Assembly (NCBI GenBank): GCA_038729485.1
Contig: JAVYRX010000005.1
Location: forward strand, 1 to 64,000
Source: GCA-001856825 sp038729485
GTDB taxonomy: Archaea > Thermoplasmatota > Thermoplasmata > Thermoplasmatales > GCA-001856825
Direction: 5' to 3'
Length of the DNA stretch: 64,000 bases
Of this stretch, positions 9,059 through 18,578 are shown piece by piece. Each line of letters begins with the position of its first letter. Position 1 is the stretch's first letter. The position numbers and the translations under genes are program-made. The notes under the pieces were generated by a model, which was not told where the DNA came from, made no database searches, and saw nothing but the letters and a program-made list of their open reading frames with translations.

Positions 9059-12000
9059 GTTGTAGCTACGCCCCCATCCAAATCCTTGACAAAGACAGTA
9101 CTGCTCTTGTCTTGGAAGGTAACACCTATTATTTGATTGGCATATTTCATAGTGGCTTTTCTAAGCGTCACCGCAATTATCTGCGCATTCTCTGAATTTT
9201 TTCTAAAGAGACTACCAACGTTTTCAGCATTCACCCCGTCCAAGAACATGTCAACTTCGTCCATGAAGTAAATAGGAGATGGTTCATAGTTTTGTATAGC
9301 AATTATAAACGACAGTGCAGCTATGCTTTTTTCTCCGCCGCTCAATGAAGCTAAGTTATCTGCTTTCTTTGCCTTGGAAGAGGCTTTTATGAAGAGGCCT
9401 CCCTGGAACGGGTTGGTAACGTTCTCCAATTCAAGATAACCCTCATTTCCGTTAGTTAGTTCCTTGTATATCTGTATGAAATTCTTATTGACAGCCTCGA
9501 ACACCTCCAGGAACACCACCTTCTTCTGTTCTTCGAGCTTTCCTTGAAGCTCATCGAGTTTCCTCATTTCTTCTTCAAGTCTAGTTTTCTTGGAGACAAG
9601 TTCTTCCAACCTTGTATTTTCCGCTTCGTAATCTGAGATGCTCTTCAAATTTACCGGCTCCATCTGCTTCAGTTGCGATTCTAGATTTGTTATTTCTCTC
9701 TTTATTTCTTCGTGAGTTCGTTGATCTTCAGAAAATTCCACCTTGCTTTCTTCAATTTCTCTTGTCATTTCTTGTATTCTGGAAAATGCATCCTCCATCT
9801 TAGTCCTGAGAGAAATCAAGAAATCTGCCTTTGCCTTCTTTATTGCACCTTTTGATTCTAAATCGGATGTAACTTTATATCTTTCATTCGAAAGCTTGTC
9901 TATCTCTGCTCCCATTTTCTTTAGTTTCTCCTCCTCCGAACGATAGAGGGCCGATATAGCTTCAATTTCAGCCTTAGTCTTATTTATTTGAGAAGAAGAT
10001 TCTTCAAGCCTATTTTTCGCATCAGCAAGGTCCTCTTGCTTTCTTTCCAAGTTTTCCTGTACCGATTCCCTGTTGGTCTTCAACACACTTCCGTTTGTGC
10101 GGAGTTCAGCGAGCCTTTTGTTGTCCTCTTCTATCTTGCCTTTGGAATCCTCAAGTCTTCCTCTGAGCTCCCTTATCTCTTCCCTAGTCTTCTTATCAAG
10201 GGTCTTTTCCTTATCGAGTTCTACTTTTTGGATCTCGCCAGATAACTCCTTCACCTCAGACTCCATCTTGGCAAGATCCGCTTTATTCTTTTCAAGCTCC
10301 TGCTGTCCTGCCTGAAGAATTTTTTTCCTTTCTTCTAGATATACCCTCTTTTTCCTCATTTCTTCTTCGAGTTCCTTTTTCCTGCTGAGAATCTGCTCCA
10401 GTTCACCTTGGCTTTTGCCGGTCTGGATGCTTATCCTATTAAGTTGTTCAGCAATGTTCCTAAGATCCTTATCTAGCTTGGTCAAATTTTCTTTTATTTC
10501 GGATCTTCTTTCTTTGAGAGATGAAAGCCTTGAAGATAGTCCTTCGATATCCTTATTTACTTCTCTCTTTGGAAGCAGTCCCCCGGTCATGGCATTGCTC
10601 GGATCGATGAGGTCACCGTCAAGCGTGACAAGCCTGACCCCTCCCATTACGCTTCTCGCTATCTCCAAATCTTTTACAAGAAGAGTATCGGAAAATACGT
10701 AACTTATTATGTCCTTTAAAGTTTGGTCAGAGTTTATTCTGTCTGCCAGGAAGCCCAGTGTACTCCCATTCTGAGAAAGCATTACTGCTTTTCCGCGGGG
10801 CCTGATGGGTATAATTTTGTTCAAAGGAAGGAATGTCAGCCTTCCTTTCCCTTTTCTCTTAAGGAGTTCTATGGCTCCCTGAGCGTTTTCGTCGCTGTCT
10901 ACAACTATGCTGAATAGTCTGTTTCCACCAGCAGCCCTAACAGCCTTTTCAAATTCTGGCTCATAAGATATCAAGGAATCGACGGCTCCCCTAATACCCT
11001 TAATGTTTCCCTTTGAAGCCTCTGAAGAAATAAAATTTATGCTCTCCCAGATACCAGAAACCTTGACCCCCTGCATCTTTCCGAGTTCGCCTTCCACTTT
11101 TTCTATTTCAGATGTCAGTCTTTCTTCCTCTTCCCTGAGCTCTTCAATCTTCTTTTTAGTCTGAAGGTATAATTTATTAAGATTTTCAGACTCTGGGTCG
11201 CCTTTCTTCAAGTTCTTAGCCCTCCATTCCGCATCCTTCACGGAGAACTCGAGATTGGAGATCTCCTCCTCTATCCTCGAGACTTCCTCGATTATCGATG
11301 AGTTCTTCGTCTCTGCCGCGGATATTGTGGAATTCATTTTTGAAATGTTCTCAAGCAATTTTTCCTTTTTTGCCGAAAGTTCCTTTGACGCCTTTACTAG
11401 GGCATCGTACTTGTCGAGAGACGTGGACGATTTATTTTCCATGTCAAGTATTGTGAGCTCAAGTTCCTTGGCTTCATCCTCTCTCTTTCCAATTGCAGCT
11501 ATAAGCTGATTCGCCTGTTCCTCATTCTTCTTTTCTTCTTCCTCCAACTTTTTCTTTTTTGCAACGAGTTCAAATATTTCCCTTTTCAAGCTAGTTATCT
11601 TAGATTCCAAGTTATCTTTTTCCATCTCGTGCTTCGCAAATTCAATCTTTTTAGCATCTAGATCCTCTTTTATCTTATTTAAGCCTTCAATTTCCTTGTT
11701 GTTTCCTTTTATTTCTTTTATTTTCTTATCTAATTCGTCGCCTCGTGAAGTGAGTTGCCCTATTTCGTTGTCGATGTTAGTGATTTCTGAATTAATCTTT
11801 TCCATCTGTTCCTTAATGACTTCGATTTCCTTTTCAGTCTCTCTCTTTCTTCTAAAGAGTAATATGGCTTGATCCCTGTCTATTTCTTTTTTCTTTGCAA
11901 GATAAACCTCCGCAATCTCCTTTTCCCGTTGTAGTAAAGACACTCTACCTGAAAGTTCTGTTATCAATGCCTGAACAGTTACCATATTCTCATTTGTCTT

Positions 12001-12561
12001 CTCCTTCTCCTTGTCAGCCTTTTCTATCTCCTCGTTGTACTGTGCTATCCCCCCAACTTCCTCTAAAATCCCTCTTCTCTCTGCCGGCGTCATCTCTACT
12101 ATGCTTGTAATGTCTCCCTGTCTGACAAAATTATAACCGTCAGCAAATATTTTGACTTTCTCTAGGAGATATTCAAAATCCTGCAGTCTAGCCCTGTCAT
12201 CATTTATGTAATAATAGGATGAGAATTCCTGGTCGTTGCTCTCTGATAATTTTACGACTCTCGTGAAAGTAACCTCGTTGGAATCTAAAGGGATCATCTT
12301 ATCGGTGTTGTCAAAAGTAACACTGGCTTTCAAGTAAGGAGAGGGTTTGCCTGATTGGTTCTTGTGAATTAGATCAGTGAGCTTTTGCGCCCTGATCGAT
12401 TTGTTGCTTTTTGTACCAAGGACAAATAAAAGTGCATCTCCTATGTTGCTCTTCCCAGACGCATTCGGTCCGGTCACCGATGTATAACCCTGCTTGAACT
12501 CAATTACAGTCCTCCTTCCAAACGACTTGAAATTCTCCATTTCTATTCTTTTTAGGAACAT
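9055..12561 (-). CDS. smc: Chromosome segregation protein SMC
   Basis: ABC-type ATPase with long antiparallel coiled coils. Numbered from the preferred ATG, Walker A GPNASGKS is at about 31-38, the Q-loop near YNFVRQGD, a globular hinge at about 500-650 (GIRGAVDSLISYEPEFEKAV and the glycine-rich AMTGGLLPKRE), ABC signature LSGGEKSIAALSF near 1075 and Walker B IYFMDEVDMFLD near 1100. The frame also has a GTG three codons upstream (12570), but ATG 12561 gives the usual MFLKRIEMENFKSFG start. First gene of the smc-scpA operon. Confidence 0.97.
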   Translation of the reverse strand: MFLKRIEMENFKSFGRRTVIEFKQGYTSVTGPNASGKSNIGDALLFVLGTKSNKSIRAQKLTDLIHKNQSGKPSPYLKASVTFDNTDKMIPLDSNEVTFTRVVKLSESNDQEFSSYYYINDDRARLQDFEYLLEKVKIFADGYNFVRQGDITSIVEMTPAERRGILEEVGGIAQYNEEIEKADKEKEKTNENMVTVQALITELSGRVSLLQREKEIAEVYLAKKKEIDRDQAILLFRRKRETEKEIEVIKEQMEKINSEITNIDNEIGQLTSRGDELDKKIKEIKGNNKEIEGLNKIKEDLDAKKIEFAKHEMEKDNLESKITSLKREIFELVAKKKKLEEEEKKNEEQANQLIAAIGKREDEAKELELTILDMENKSSTSLDKYDALVKASKELSAKKEKLLENISKMNSTISAAETKNSSIIEEVSRIEEEISNLEFSVKDAEWRAKNLKKGDPESENLNKLYLQTKKKIEELREEEERLTSEIEKVEGELGKMQGVKVSGIWESINFISSEASKGNIKGIRGAVDSLISYEPEFEKAVRAAGGNRLFSIVVDSDENAQGAIELLKRKGKGRLTFLPLNKIIPIRPRGKAVMLSQNGSTLGFLADRINSDQTLKDIISYVFSDTLLVKDLEIARSVMGGVRLVTLDGDLIDPSNAMTGGLLPKREVNKDIEGLSSRLSSLKERRSEIKENLTKLDKDLRNIAEQLNRISIQTGKSQGELEQILSRKKELEEEMRKKRVYLEERKKILQAGQQELEKNKADLAKMESEVKELSGEIQKVELDKEKTLDKKTREEIRELRGRLEDSKGKIEEDNKRLAELRTNGSVLKTNRESVQENLERKQEDLADAKNRLEESSSQINKTKAEIEAISALYRSEEEKLKKMGAEIDKLSNERYKVTSDLESKGAIKKAKADFLISLRTKMEDAFSRIQEMTREIEESKVEFSEDQRTHEEIKREITNLESQLKQMEPVNLKSISDYEAENTRLEELVSKKTRLEEEMRKLDELQGKLEEQKKVVFLEVFEAVNKNFIQIYKELTNGNEGYLELENVTNPFQGGLFIKASSKAKKADNLASLSGGEKSIAALSFIIAIQNYEPSPIYFMDEVDMFLDGVNAENVGSLFRKNSENAQIIAVTLRKATMKYANQIIGVTFQDKSSTVFVKDLDGGVATT

Positions 12562-12572
12562 GTTTTTCACCG

Positions 12573-12625
12573 GTATGACAGATGTCTGTTATATAGCATC
12601 AATATGTCATACTCAATATAAATAG
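12573..12625 (-). promoter_or_regulatory. smc promoter with inverted repeat
   Basis: Read on the minus strand, a TATA-like TTTATATTG lies near 12615-12623. An 8-bp perfect inverted repeat (GTATGACA at 12605-12612 and TGTCATAC at 12573-12580) brackets the expected transcription start. Inside it a smaller hyphenated palindrome, ACAGA-TG-TCTGT on the plus strand, occupies 12578-12589. This could be an operator for a dimeric repressor or a hairpin at the 5' end of the transcript. Confidence 0.45.
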
Positions 12626-12915
12626 TTTTCCGTTTAAACATGTATTATAATCACGCCTTGGTGCTGACATTTCGGTAGGTCAGTCAATATTGGGCGTCGG
12701 TGTTTTGCATTAATTTAGACTCCTTTTAGCTCATGGGGAGATAAACAATCACAGTCTAACATTAATCTCATTTTGCTTTGGCTTAATTGAGTCTCCCCCC
12801 TAATGAGTTTAAGTCATAAGGCAAAGCATCCCTAATGCGGAAAGAAGTGAAGGTCTTTCTAAATAACTGCTAAATATTGTGGTTCACAGCTTCTCATATG
12901 GAGAAACGTGAATGT
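12626..12915. other. Non-coding stretch between smc and topA
   Basis: About 290 bases with stops in all frames and no convincing ORF of the density of the neighbouring genes. I see scattered AT-rich runs but no rRNA, tRNA or repeat array. It contains the 3' flank of the topoisomerase gene, which runs toward lower coordinates, and the distal upstream region of smc. Confidence 0.4.
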
Positions 12916-15186
12916 TCATTCCCCGTCGGTTTGTCCCTTTTTACTTGTCTTGCTCCTTGTCTTGCACTTAGGATTTATGCATTGTTCTATCTGTTTTTTG
13001 CCATAGGTGAATATTGCTATTGGAAAATTGTCCTCACTGCAGTATTTTCCCGTTGGCTCTAGTTGAGCTTTGAAGGGTACCGGCAGTGTTACCGTGCATT
13101 TCGGATAGTTGGAACAACCGATGAATTTTTGTCCTTTCCTGCTTCTTCTGATCACAAGATTCCCTCCATCCTGAGGGCATTTCCCTAATATTTCCCTGCT
13201 CGTGTTGTATGAACAATTGTTGTTCACGCATCTAATTTCCGGGGGCTCATTTTTTCTTATAACCTTTATGAGGAAAAGACCACATACGGGGCATTTCTGG
13301 TCTGTCACCTCTATTTTTCCTACTTTCGGTACGAATTGGAAGAAATCAGCTGACGGCCCTATACACTTTATAAATCTCGCATTTCTGGTTGAATCTATGA
13401 TGAGATCAGAGCCGCAGTTTGGGCATTTGCCAACGACTTTCTCCTTATTTAGAGTGTCATAAAATTTAGCCTTTATTTTTTCAGAATTCTTGTTGAGTTC
13501 ATGCAATAAAGTTAACAGCAGTTTCCTGCTATCGTCAACGACATCCTTCTCTTTCCTCTTGCCGTTTGCTATGAGATCCATCTCCTTCTCCAGCTGCGCG
13601 GTCATGTTTGGCTTTGCGATTGCGATAGAGTTAAGCAACAGGGACTCGCCCATAGCCATTCCGAGAGGCTTAACTCTTACCGGGTTTCCTTCTATAAAAC
13701 CTCTGTCGTACAACTTCTGTATGATTTCATGTCTTGTACTCTTGGTTCCGAGCATTTCTTTGTCCATTTTTTCAATGAGACTACCCTGCGTATACCTTGG
13801 AGGTGGCAAAGTCTTCTTTTCATCCATTGTCGGATCCAGGAACTCTTTTTCCTCCCCTATAGTTAGTAGGGGGTCTTCCTTCTCTTGATAGTATACGAGA
13901 TTGTAATATCGCATCCATCCTGGGTTAGTTGTTTTTGATGCGGTGTAGCTAAAATCAAAACCTGCAATATTCACCTTATAGATGGTATCAATCACGTCTG
14001 CATTTTCGGCTATGGTCGAAATGAACCTTCTAGCTATCAGATCGTATATCCTGAAATAGTCTCCTTTCATTTCAGTTTTCTTGATTGCAGCCGTTGGATA
14101 AATCGGCGGATGGTCTGTCGTCTCTATCCTTCCCCTTGAGGGAATGAGGCTACTCTCCTTTTTAAGTTGAGAAATTTCCGGCTTGAGATAAGAATCCTCT
14201 AGCTGTCCCAATACGTTCTTCATGCTAAGGGTTCTGGGGTAAACGGTGTTGTCAGTCCTTGGATAGGATATTACCCCGTGTTGATACAAAGATTCTGCTA
14301 TTTCCATAGCCTTTTCCACGTATATCCCGAGTTTGTTTGCTTCCCTCAGGAATTCTGTGGTCGAAAAAGGTGTCGGTCTATAGATTTTCCTCTCTTTTTC
14401 ATCCTTTCCAGTTACAACAGCCCTCTGCGAATTTTTTATTTTTTCAAGAATTTTGCCTGCCTCTTCTTTGTCTTTGATTGGGTTTCCATCGTAGCTGAAC
14501 TTTACCCCATTAATCCTTACGCTCAATTCGTAGTAACTTTCTGGGACGAACTCCCTGATCTCTAACTCTCTTTCGACGAGCATCGTAAGGGTAGGGCTCT
14601 GTACCCTCCCCACTGAGACAAAGCTACTGCCAAGGCGACCAGTAGCTATACTAAAAAATCTTGTGAGAACGGCTCCCCAAAGGAGATCTATTATTTCCCT
14701 GGCCTCGGCAGAACGGGCCAAATTGTAATCTATTTCAGCAAGATTGTTAAAGGAATTGACCAAGTCTGGTTTGGTGAGGGCGCTGAACCTTGCTCTCCTT
14801 GCGGTCCCGTTCCAGTTCATGAGGCGTAATGTTTCTACTCCAATCAGTTCCCCTTCCCTGTCATAATCAGTTGCGATTATAATCTCACGTGCGTCCTTAG
14901 TAAGTTTACCAAACGTATCCTCTATTCCCTTGATCTTAATGTGTTCCTCTGGATCTGCATAAATCATTTCGTTAAGCTTTTCCATTTTCCAATCTGCGTA
15001 TTTCGAGGGAAAATCCAATTCCACTATGTGCCCTCTCAGTGAAAGGACAGAATAATCCTCGTTATCCCGGCGGAATCTAAAAACTATGATGGGACCCACC
15101 TTGACCCTTTCAACCTTATCGGCGGAAAGTGAATATGCTATCCTCATTGCTACGTTAGATTTCTCCGCAACTACTAAATTAACCAC
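12916..15186 (-). CDS. topA: DNA topoisomerase I (type IA)
   Basis: Relaxes negative supercoils by single-strand passage. The Toprim domain has E8 in VAEKSN and the D107-x-D109-x-E111 metal site in ATDYDREGE. SVGRVQSPTL is at 191-200, and the catalytic tyrosine is Y308 in GVISYPRTDN, with R310 beside it. The C-terminus (from about 575) carries four zinc-ribbon-like units starting CPNCGSDL, CPVCGLFL, CPQDGGNL and CSEDNFPI; some units have fewer than four Cys. 756 residues. The start at 15186 (ATG) gives the conserved MVNLVVAEKSNVA. Confidence 0.95.
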   Translation of the reverse strand: MVNLVVAEKSNVAMRIAYSLSADKVERVKVGPIIVFRFRRDNEDYSVLSLRGHIVELDFPSKYADWKMEKLNEMIYADPEEHIKIKGIEDTFGKLTKDAREIIIATDYDREGELIGVETLRLMNWNGTARRARFSALTKPDLVNSFNNLAEIDYNLARSAEAREIIDLLWGAVLTRFFSIATGRLGSSFVSVGRVQSPTLTMLVERELEIREFVPESYYELSVRINGVKFSYDGNPIKDKEEAGKILEKIKNSQRAVVTGKDEKERKIYRPTPFSTTEFLREANKLGIYVEKAMEIAESLYQHGVISYPRTDNTVYPRTLSMKNVLGQLEDSYLKPEISQLKKESSLIPSRGRIETTDHPPIYPTAAIKKTEMKGDYFRIYDLIARRFISTIAENADVIDTIYKVNIAGFDFSYTASKTTNPGWMRYYNLVYYQEKEDPLLTIGEEKEFLDPTMDEKKTLPPPRYTQGSLIEKMDKEMLGTKSTRHEIIQKLYDRGFIEGNPVRVKPLGMAMGESLLLNSIAIAKPNMTAQLEKEMDLIANGKRKEKDVVDDSRKLLLTLLHELNKNSEKIKAKFYDTLNKEKVVGKCPNCGSDLIIDSTRNARFIKCIGPSADFFQFVPKVGKIEVTDQKCPVCGLFLIKVIRKNEPPEIRCVNNNCSYNTSREILGKCPQDGGNLVIRRSRKGQKFIGCSNYPKCTVTLPVPFKAQLEPTGKYCSEDNFPIAIFTYGKKQIEQCINPKCKTRSKTSKKGQTDGE

Positions 15187-15297
15187 TGGCTACGAAATGC
15201 AATGTATGTATAAAAAGCGCTTGGATCAATTTTTAACTAGCTCGCCAGTATTCGGCTTTATTAAATCTTGTATAACAACTGAATAAAACATTCTCAT

Positions 15298-16968
15298 CTA
15301 ATTCAGAATTTTGAATATTGTCAACGACAGCGCCAGGGAAAACAAAACGGCAAGGGCACTTAGAATCTTTGCCTTATTGGCCGACCTTTTTATTATATTG
15401 TTTAGCTTCTCCCACTGGTTCTCTCCAGCTATCTTTAACCAAAGGTCTCGTTTTATATGTTCTATTCTAGTGTCCTTTGTTTCACCTGTTGATTGAGCTA
15501 GCTGGGAAACAATATTTATTATGTCATCGTGGTTCGTAGACGCTCCAACTGGATTGACATTGAGCCCATTAATGTTGACTATGTGGTTGTCTGTCGTGCA
15601 AATGAGGATCTTATCAAATCCCTCTATCTTCGATTCTATTTTCTTTCTGAGTTCATATTGCATGTTGTTACCGTCAAACAGAATGACGGCTACTTTCTTA
15701 CCCCCCATGCTGAGTGAGAGAAACGTGATACCTCCGGGACCTATATCCATGAACTTCGGTATAGATCTGGAAAAGGATGATTTAAGCGTCTTTTTTACCT
15801 TCCTCTTCTTCACTGCATCATCTGCTTCCTTGAACAGGTAAGAAACATCCGTTAATTCTTCGGGTGTTTCCATATTGTTGTTGTGCTGATCTACTGTAAC
15901 TGCCCACTTCAGTCCAAGCGATCTTGCCCTTCTTACAATTTTCTTTCCTTCCGATATTTTGACGTCATCAAATCTTGGATTGTCCGGAGAAAGAAAGAAA
16001 ATCCCTCCCTCGCCGAGTGGGAGGAATGTCAGATGCTCCCCGAAATACGGCTCATAACAATAATTGAATTCTTCGCCGCCTAAACTCAGAACCTTAGAAA
16101 TTTTTTCAACCTCCGAGTCTCCCGCGCAATTGTCGTCGTGCGTGGTCGTCGTATGGAACACCATCAGATTGTCTTCAGGATGCGCCCTCTGCAATTTGCC
16201 AGTTATGTTGGAGGAACCAAGTTCTCCAAGCGGTCCCGGGTGCACGTACGGGAAAACGAGCGTGATCTTTGAATCATCAGTTCTGAATTTTAGAACCGAA
16301 ACCTCCCTAGGAGCTAGAGTGGTATAGATATCTTCAAAGAATTTCTTTAGTACGGCATTGTATGAGATGTCAGAAGTGACGGAGTTTACAATTTCACTGA
16401 GAATATTGATCGGATCAGTGCTGAATTCACGCGCAAAGTTAGATAACGAGAATTTAACGAAAAGATGTGAGGAAATTGAATAAACTATGCTTGAAAGAAT
16501 GATAGGGGCGATGAAAATGTCAAGGCTTCTATCGAGAATGAAAACATAAAAAGAAAAAAACAGAGCAAATGCTATGCTAATCGAGTGTGTTAGAACGACT
16601 CTCCTGTTTGTGAACGTAAGGAATACCATCGTCCTTATGAATGGTATGGTTGTTACTGATAGCAGAAGTCCGAGTGAAGGTCCTAAGAAACGGATCGCAA
16701 CAACTATGAGGTAAAAGAGCATCGCCGCGTAGAGGCTTACCGCGTTTAGGAAAAATACCCTATTTATTGGAAATTTGAATTTAAAGAGTCGCGGAGATAC
16801 ATAGTCCCAGATGATTGTGGAAACAATAGTTAAGGAATAGATTGAAGTTATGAGAATGCTCCGCGAGAGAACATATACTATAGGAACTAGTATTGATATT
16901 AGAGGTATAACGACATAATACCTTGGAGAACGAAATGCATATCTCCTCAGCCTCTGACTTTCATTCAA
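15298..16968 (-). CDS. DUF2070 family integral membrane protein
   Basis: Archaeal membrane protein of unknown function. About six hydrophobic helices fill residues 15-170, a large soluble domain follows (about 190-530), and one more helix closes the C-terminus (ILSALAVLFSLALSLTIF). The soluble domain has conserved-looking polar motifs, FPYVHPGPLGELGSSN and TTTTHDDNCAGDSE, then VDQHNN, rich in His/Asp/Asn and suggestive of a metal site. These features match my recollection of DUF2070. TTG start. A TATA-like AAATAAATA near 16995 fits a leaderless transcript. Confidence 0.75.
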   Translation of the reverse strand: MNESQRLRRYAFRSPRYYVVIPLISILVPIVYVLSRSILITSIYSLTIVSTIIWDYVSPRLFKFKFPINRVFFLNAVSLYAAMLFYLIVVAIRFLGPSLGLLLSVTTIPFIRTMVFLTFTNRRVVLTHSISIAFALFFSFYVFILDRSLDIFIAPIILSSIVYSISSHLFVKFSLSNFAREFSTDPINILSEIVNSVTSDISYNAVLKKFFEDIYTTLAPREVSVLKFRTDDSKITLVFPYVHPGPLGELGSSNITGKLQRAHPEDNLMVFHTTTTHDDNCAGDSEVEKISKVLSLGGEEFNYCYEPYFGEHLTFLPLGEGGIFFLSPDNPRFDDVKISEGKKIVRRARSLGLKWAVTVDQHNNNMETPEELTDVSYLFKEADDAVKKRKVKKTLKSSFSRSIPKFMDIGPGGITFLSLSMGGKKVAVILFDGNNMQYELRKKIESKIEGFDKILICTTDNHIVNINGLNVNPVGASTNHDDIINIVSQLAQSTGETKDTRIEHIKRDLWLKIAGENQWEKLNNIIKRSANKAKILSALAVLFSLALSLTIFKILN

Positions 16969-17576
16969 GCTGAATCACAGGTTAATAGTGTGCTATTATT
17001 TATTTTGTCGTTTTATAAAGTAATAATATTCGAACTTCCTACTATGCCAAATTTATGAAATTCGCATATTACAAAATATAAAAAGAGAGAAACCACTTTG
17101 CTTAAATTTCTCCTATCGTCGATGCAATGAGTTTTCGTTTTCATCCACATTTAAACGCCTTGACGTTTGGGGTATTAAATCTTGAGTATTGGCTGTGACT
17201 ACCAGTACGGCAGGGAACAATTATGCGCAATAATTGAACTGAAAAATTCTGCGCCATATATAATGAAAGCTGTTTTTGGACCACATTAGTAGCGGGCAAA
17301 GGGCAAATGTTCGAATGTTCTGTATGAAATTATATCGTAGGCATAATTCATCAGCATTTAGCTTCTATTCCACGTCTTTCAGATCCGTAGTAGGCACGTC
17401 CGTCTTGCTTCGAGGAGTCTCTCTCACAAGTTGTGACTGCAGAGCATAAAGCTACATTACATATGAAGAGAGTTCTGTGGAAAGTGCTCAAAGGAGCTGA
17501 AAAAGCATGACATGCATACGAGGAAAGGCGTTGAGATTCCCTCGTAACATACAGAAATACGCTCAGCATTGCACGT
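16969..17576. other. 0.6 kb non-coding region with a perfect hairpin
   Basis: No convincing coding region on either strand; the longest open frame (72 codons, minus, 17351-17569) has an implausible composition rich in Ser, Arg and Cys. A 7-bp perfect stem with a GCGCA loop lies at 17218-17236 (CAATTAT / ATAATTG), and a GCATG-a-CATGC palindrome at 17505-17515. A GTTCGAAT string near 17309 lacks any surrounding tRNA fold. This is one of the largest gaps in the window and could hide an unrecognised RNA or a decayed gene. Confidence 0.4.
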
Positions 17577-18578
17577 TTACTTGGTCACAATTTTGTGTAG
17601 GGCAAACGACCCCAGAATAATGTTAAAGTAGAACGTTATGAACCTCCAGATTATCACAAAAGCCACCAGCTGGCTGTGAGAGAGGAAAATCGAAAAAGTA
17701 GCGAACATCAATATTTCCATCAGTCCCGCTGAACCTGGAGTCAAGGGTATAAGGGATATCAGAACTAATACAACCTGGATGAAGATAATATAGATAAGGG
17801 AGGGCATGACTCCGAATCCCAAAAGTAAGAACAAGGGAACTGAAAAATCGGAGAGCCACATCATGGAGGTGACTGTTATCCCGGCTGCTAGATAGGCGGG
17901 CTTGTTTATAAAAATCTTCCTTGTTGAAACCGAGTACGATTGCACTTCCCCAGCGACGTCCGGCATCTCGTTTTTTAACAGCCTCTTTCTAATGCCAGCC
18001 CTGTCAAGAAACCATTGCACTACTGAATTAATGTGACCCGCAATTTTGTGAGCTCGCATCGAAAGGAATAGAAAGACTATGAATGCCCCGAGAACCGCAA
18101 TGCCAATGGTTGCGTATAATCTAAGTTCCCCAGATATTATCTCTATGCCGGTGATTATCACAAGAAGGAATACAAATACGAAGAAAATCGAATCAAATCC
18201 CCTCTCACCAAGTGCGATTGCAGTTGCAGTTCCTGCACTTGCACCATAATCTACGAGTTTCTTGATCCTCACCGGCTCTCCTCCAACGTATCCAGGGGTA
18301 AGGGAAGCAGCAAAAAGGGACGAAACAACGGCAACAAGGGATTTAGAAAACGGAACCTTCATCCCGTTGGCCCTTGAAAGCACCATGATCCTAGTAGCCC
18401 AAAACATGAAAGAAAGAATGTGAAGACACAGAGCCGCTAGAAAAAAAAGTATAAAGTAAGTGGGCAAAGAAGCGAACGTCCTCAGAAGATTGAAGGGTCC
18501 ATATATGAATGCAAATACAGCAATGGTTATGACGGATACGCCGATGCCGATATACTTACCTTTTCCCTTTAGATTCAA
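17577..18578 (-). CDS. Flippase-like membrane protein (LPG synthase TM / UPF0104 family)
   Basis: A 333-residue polytopic membrane protein with roughly eight hydrophobic helices and the family-type central segment SLFAASLTPGYVGGEPVRIKKL and C-terminal SLIPLTPGSAGLMEILM. These GG-EP and P-x-TPG-S-G motifs mark the lysylphosphatidylglycerol-synthase transmembrane region (YbhN/AglD-like), often linked to glycolipid or polyprenol-linked sugar handling. TTG start. It overlaps the end of the glycosyltransferase gene by 23 bp, so the two probably act in one envelope-glycan pathway. Confidence 0.8.
   Translation of the reverse strand: MNLKGKGKYIGIGVSVITIAVFAFIYGPFNLLRTFASLPTYFILFFLAALCLHILSFMFWATRIMVLSRANGMKVPFSKSLVAVVSSLFAASLTPGYVGGEPVRIKKLVDYGASAGTATAIALGERGFDSIFFVFVFLLVIITGIEIISGELRLYATIGIAVLGAFIVFLFLSMRAHKIAGHINSVVQWFLDRAGIRKRLLKNEMPDVAGEVQSYSVSTRKIFINKPAYLAAGITVTSMMWLSDFSVPLFLLLGFGVMPSLIYIIFIQVVLVLISLIPLTPGSAGLMEILMFATFSIFLSHSQLVAFVIIWRFITFYFNIILGSFALHKIVTK

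Noticed and set aside
17300..17320. tRNA T-loop-like GTTCGAAT string
   Set aside because: No acceptor stem, D-arm or anticodon arm can be drawn around it on either strand.
17519..17566. Resemblance to RNase P RNA conserved words (GAGGAAAGGC and ACAGAAATAC)
   Set aside because: In RNase P RNA these words are separated by most of the molecule; here they are about 30 bases apart and the rest of the core is absent.
17351..17569. 72-codon minus-strand ORF in the large gap
   Set aside because: Composition (many Ser, Arg, Cys; no regular hydrophobic pattern), no Shine-Dalgarno or TATA at a fitting distance, and no neighbour in operon arrangement.
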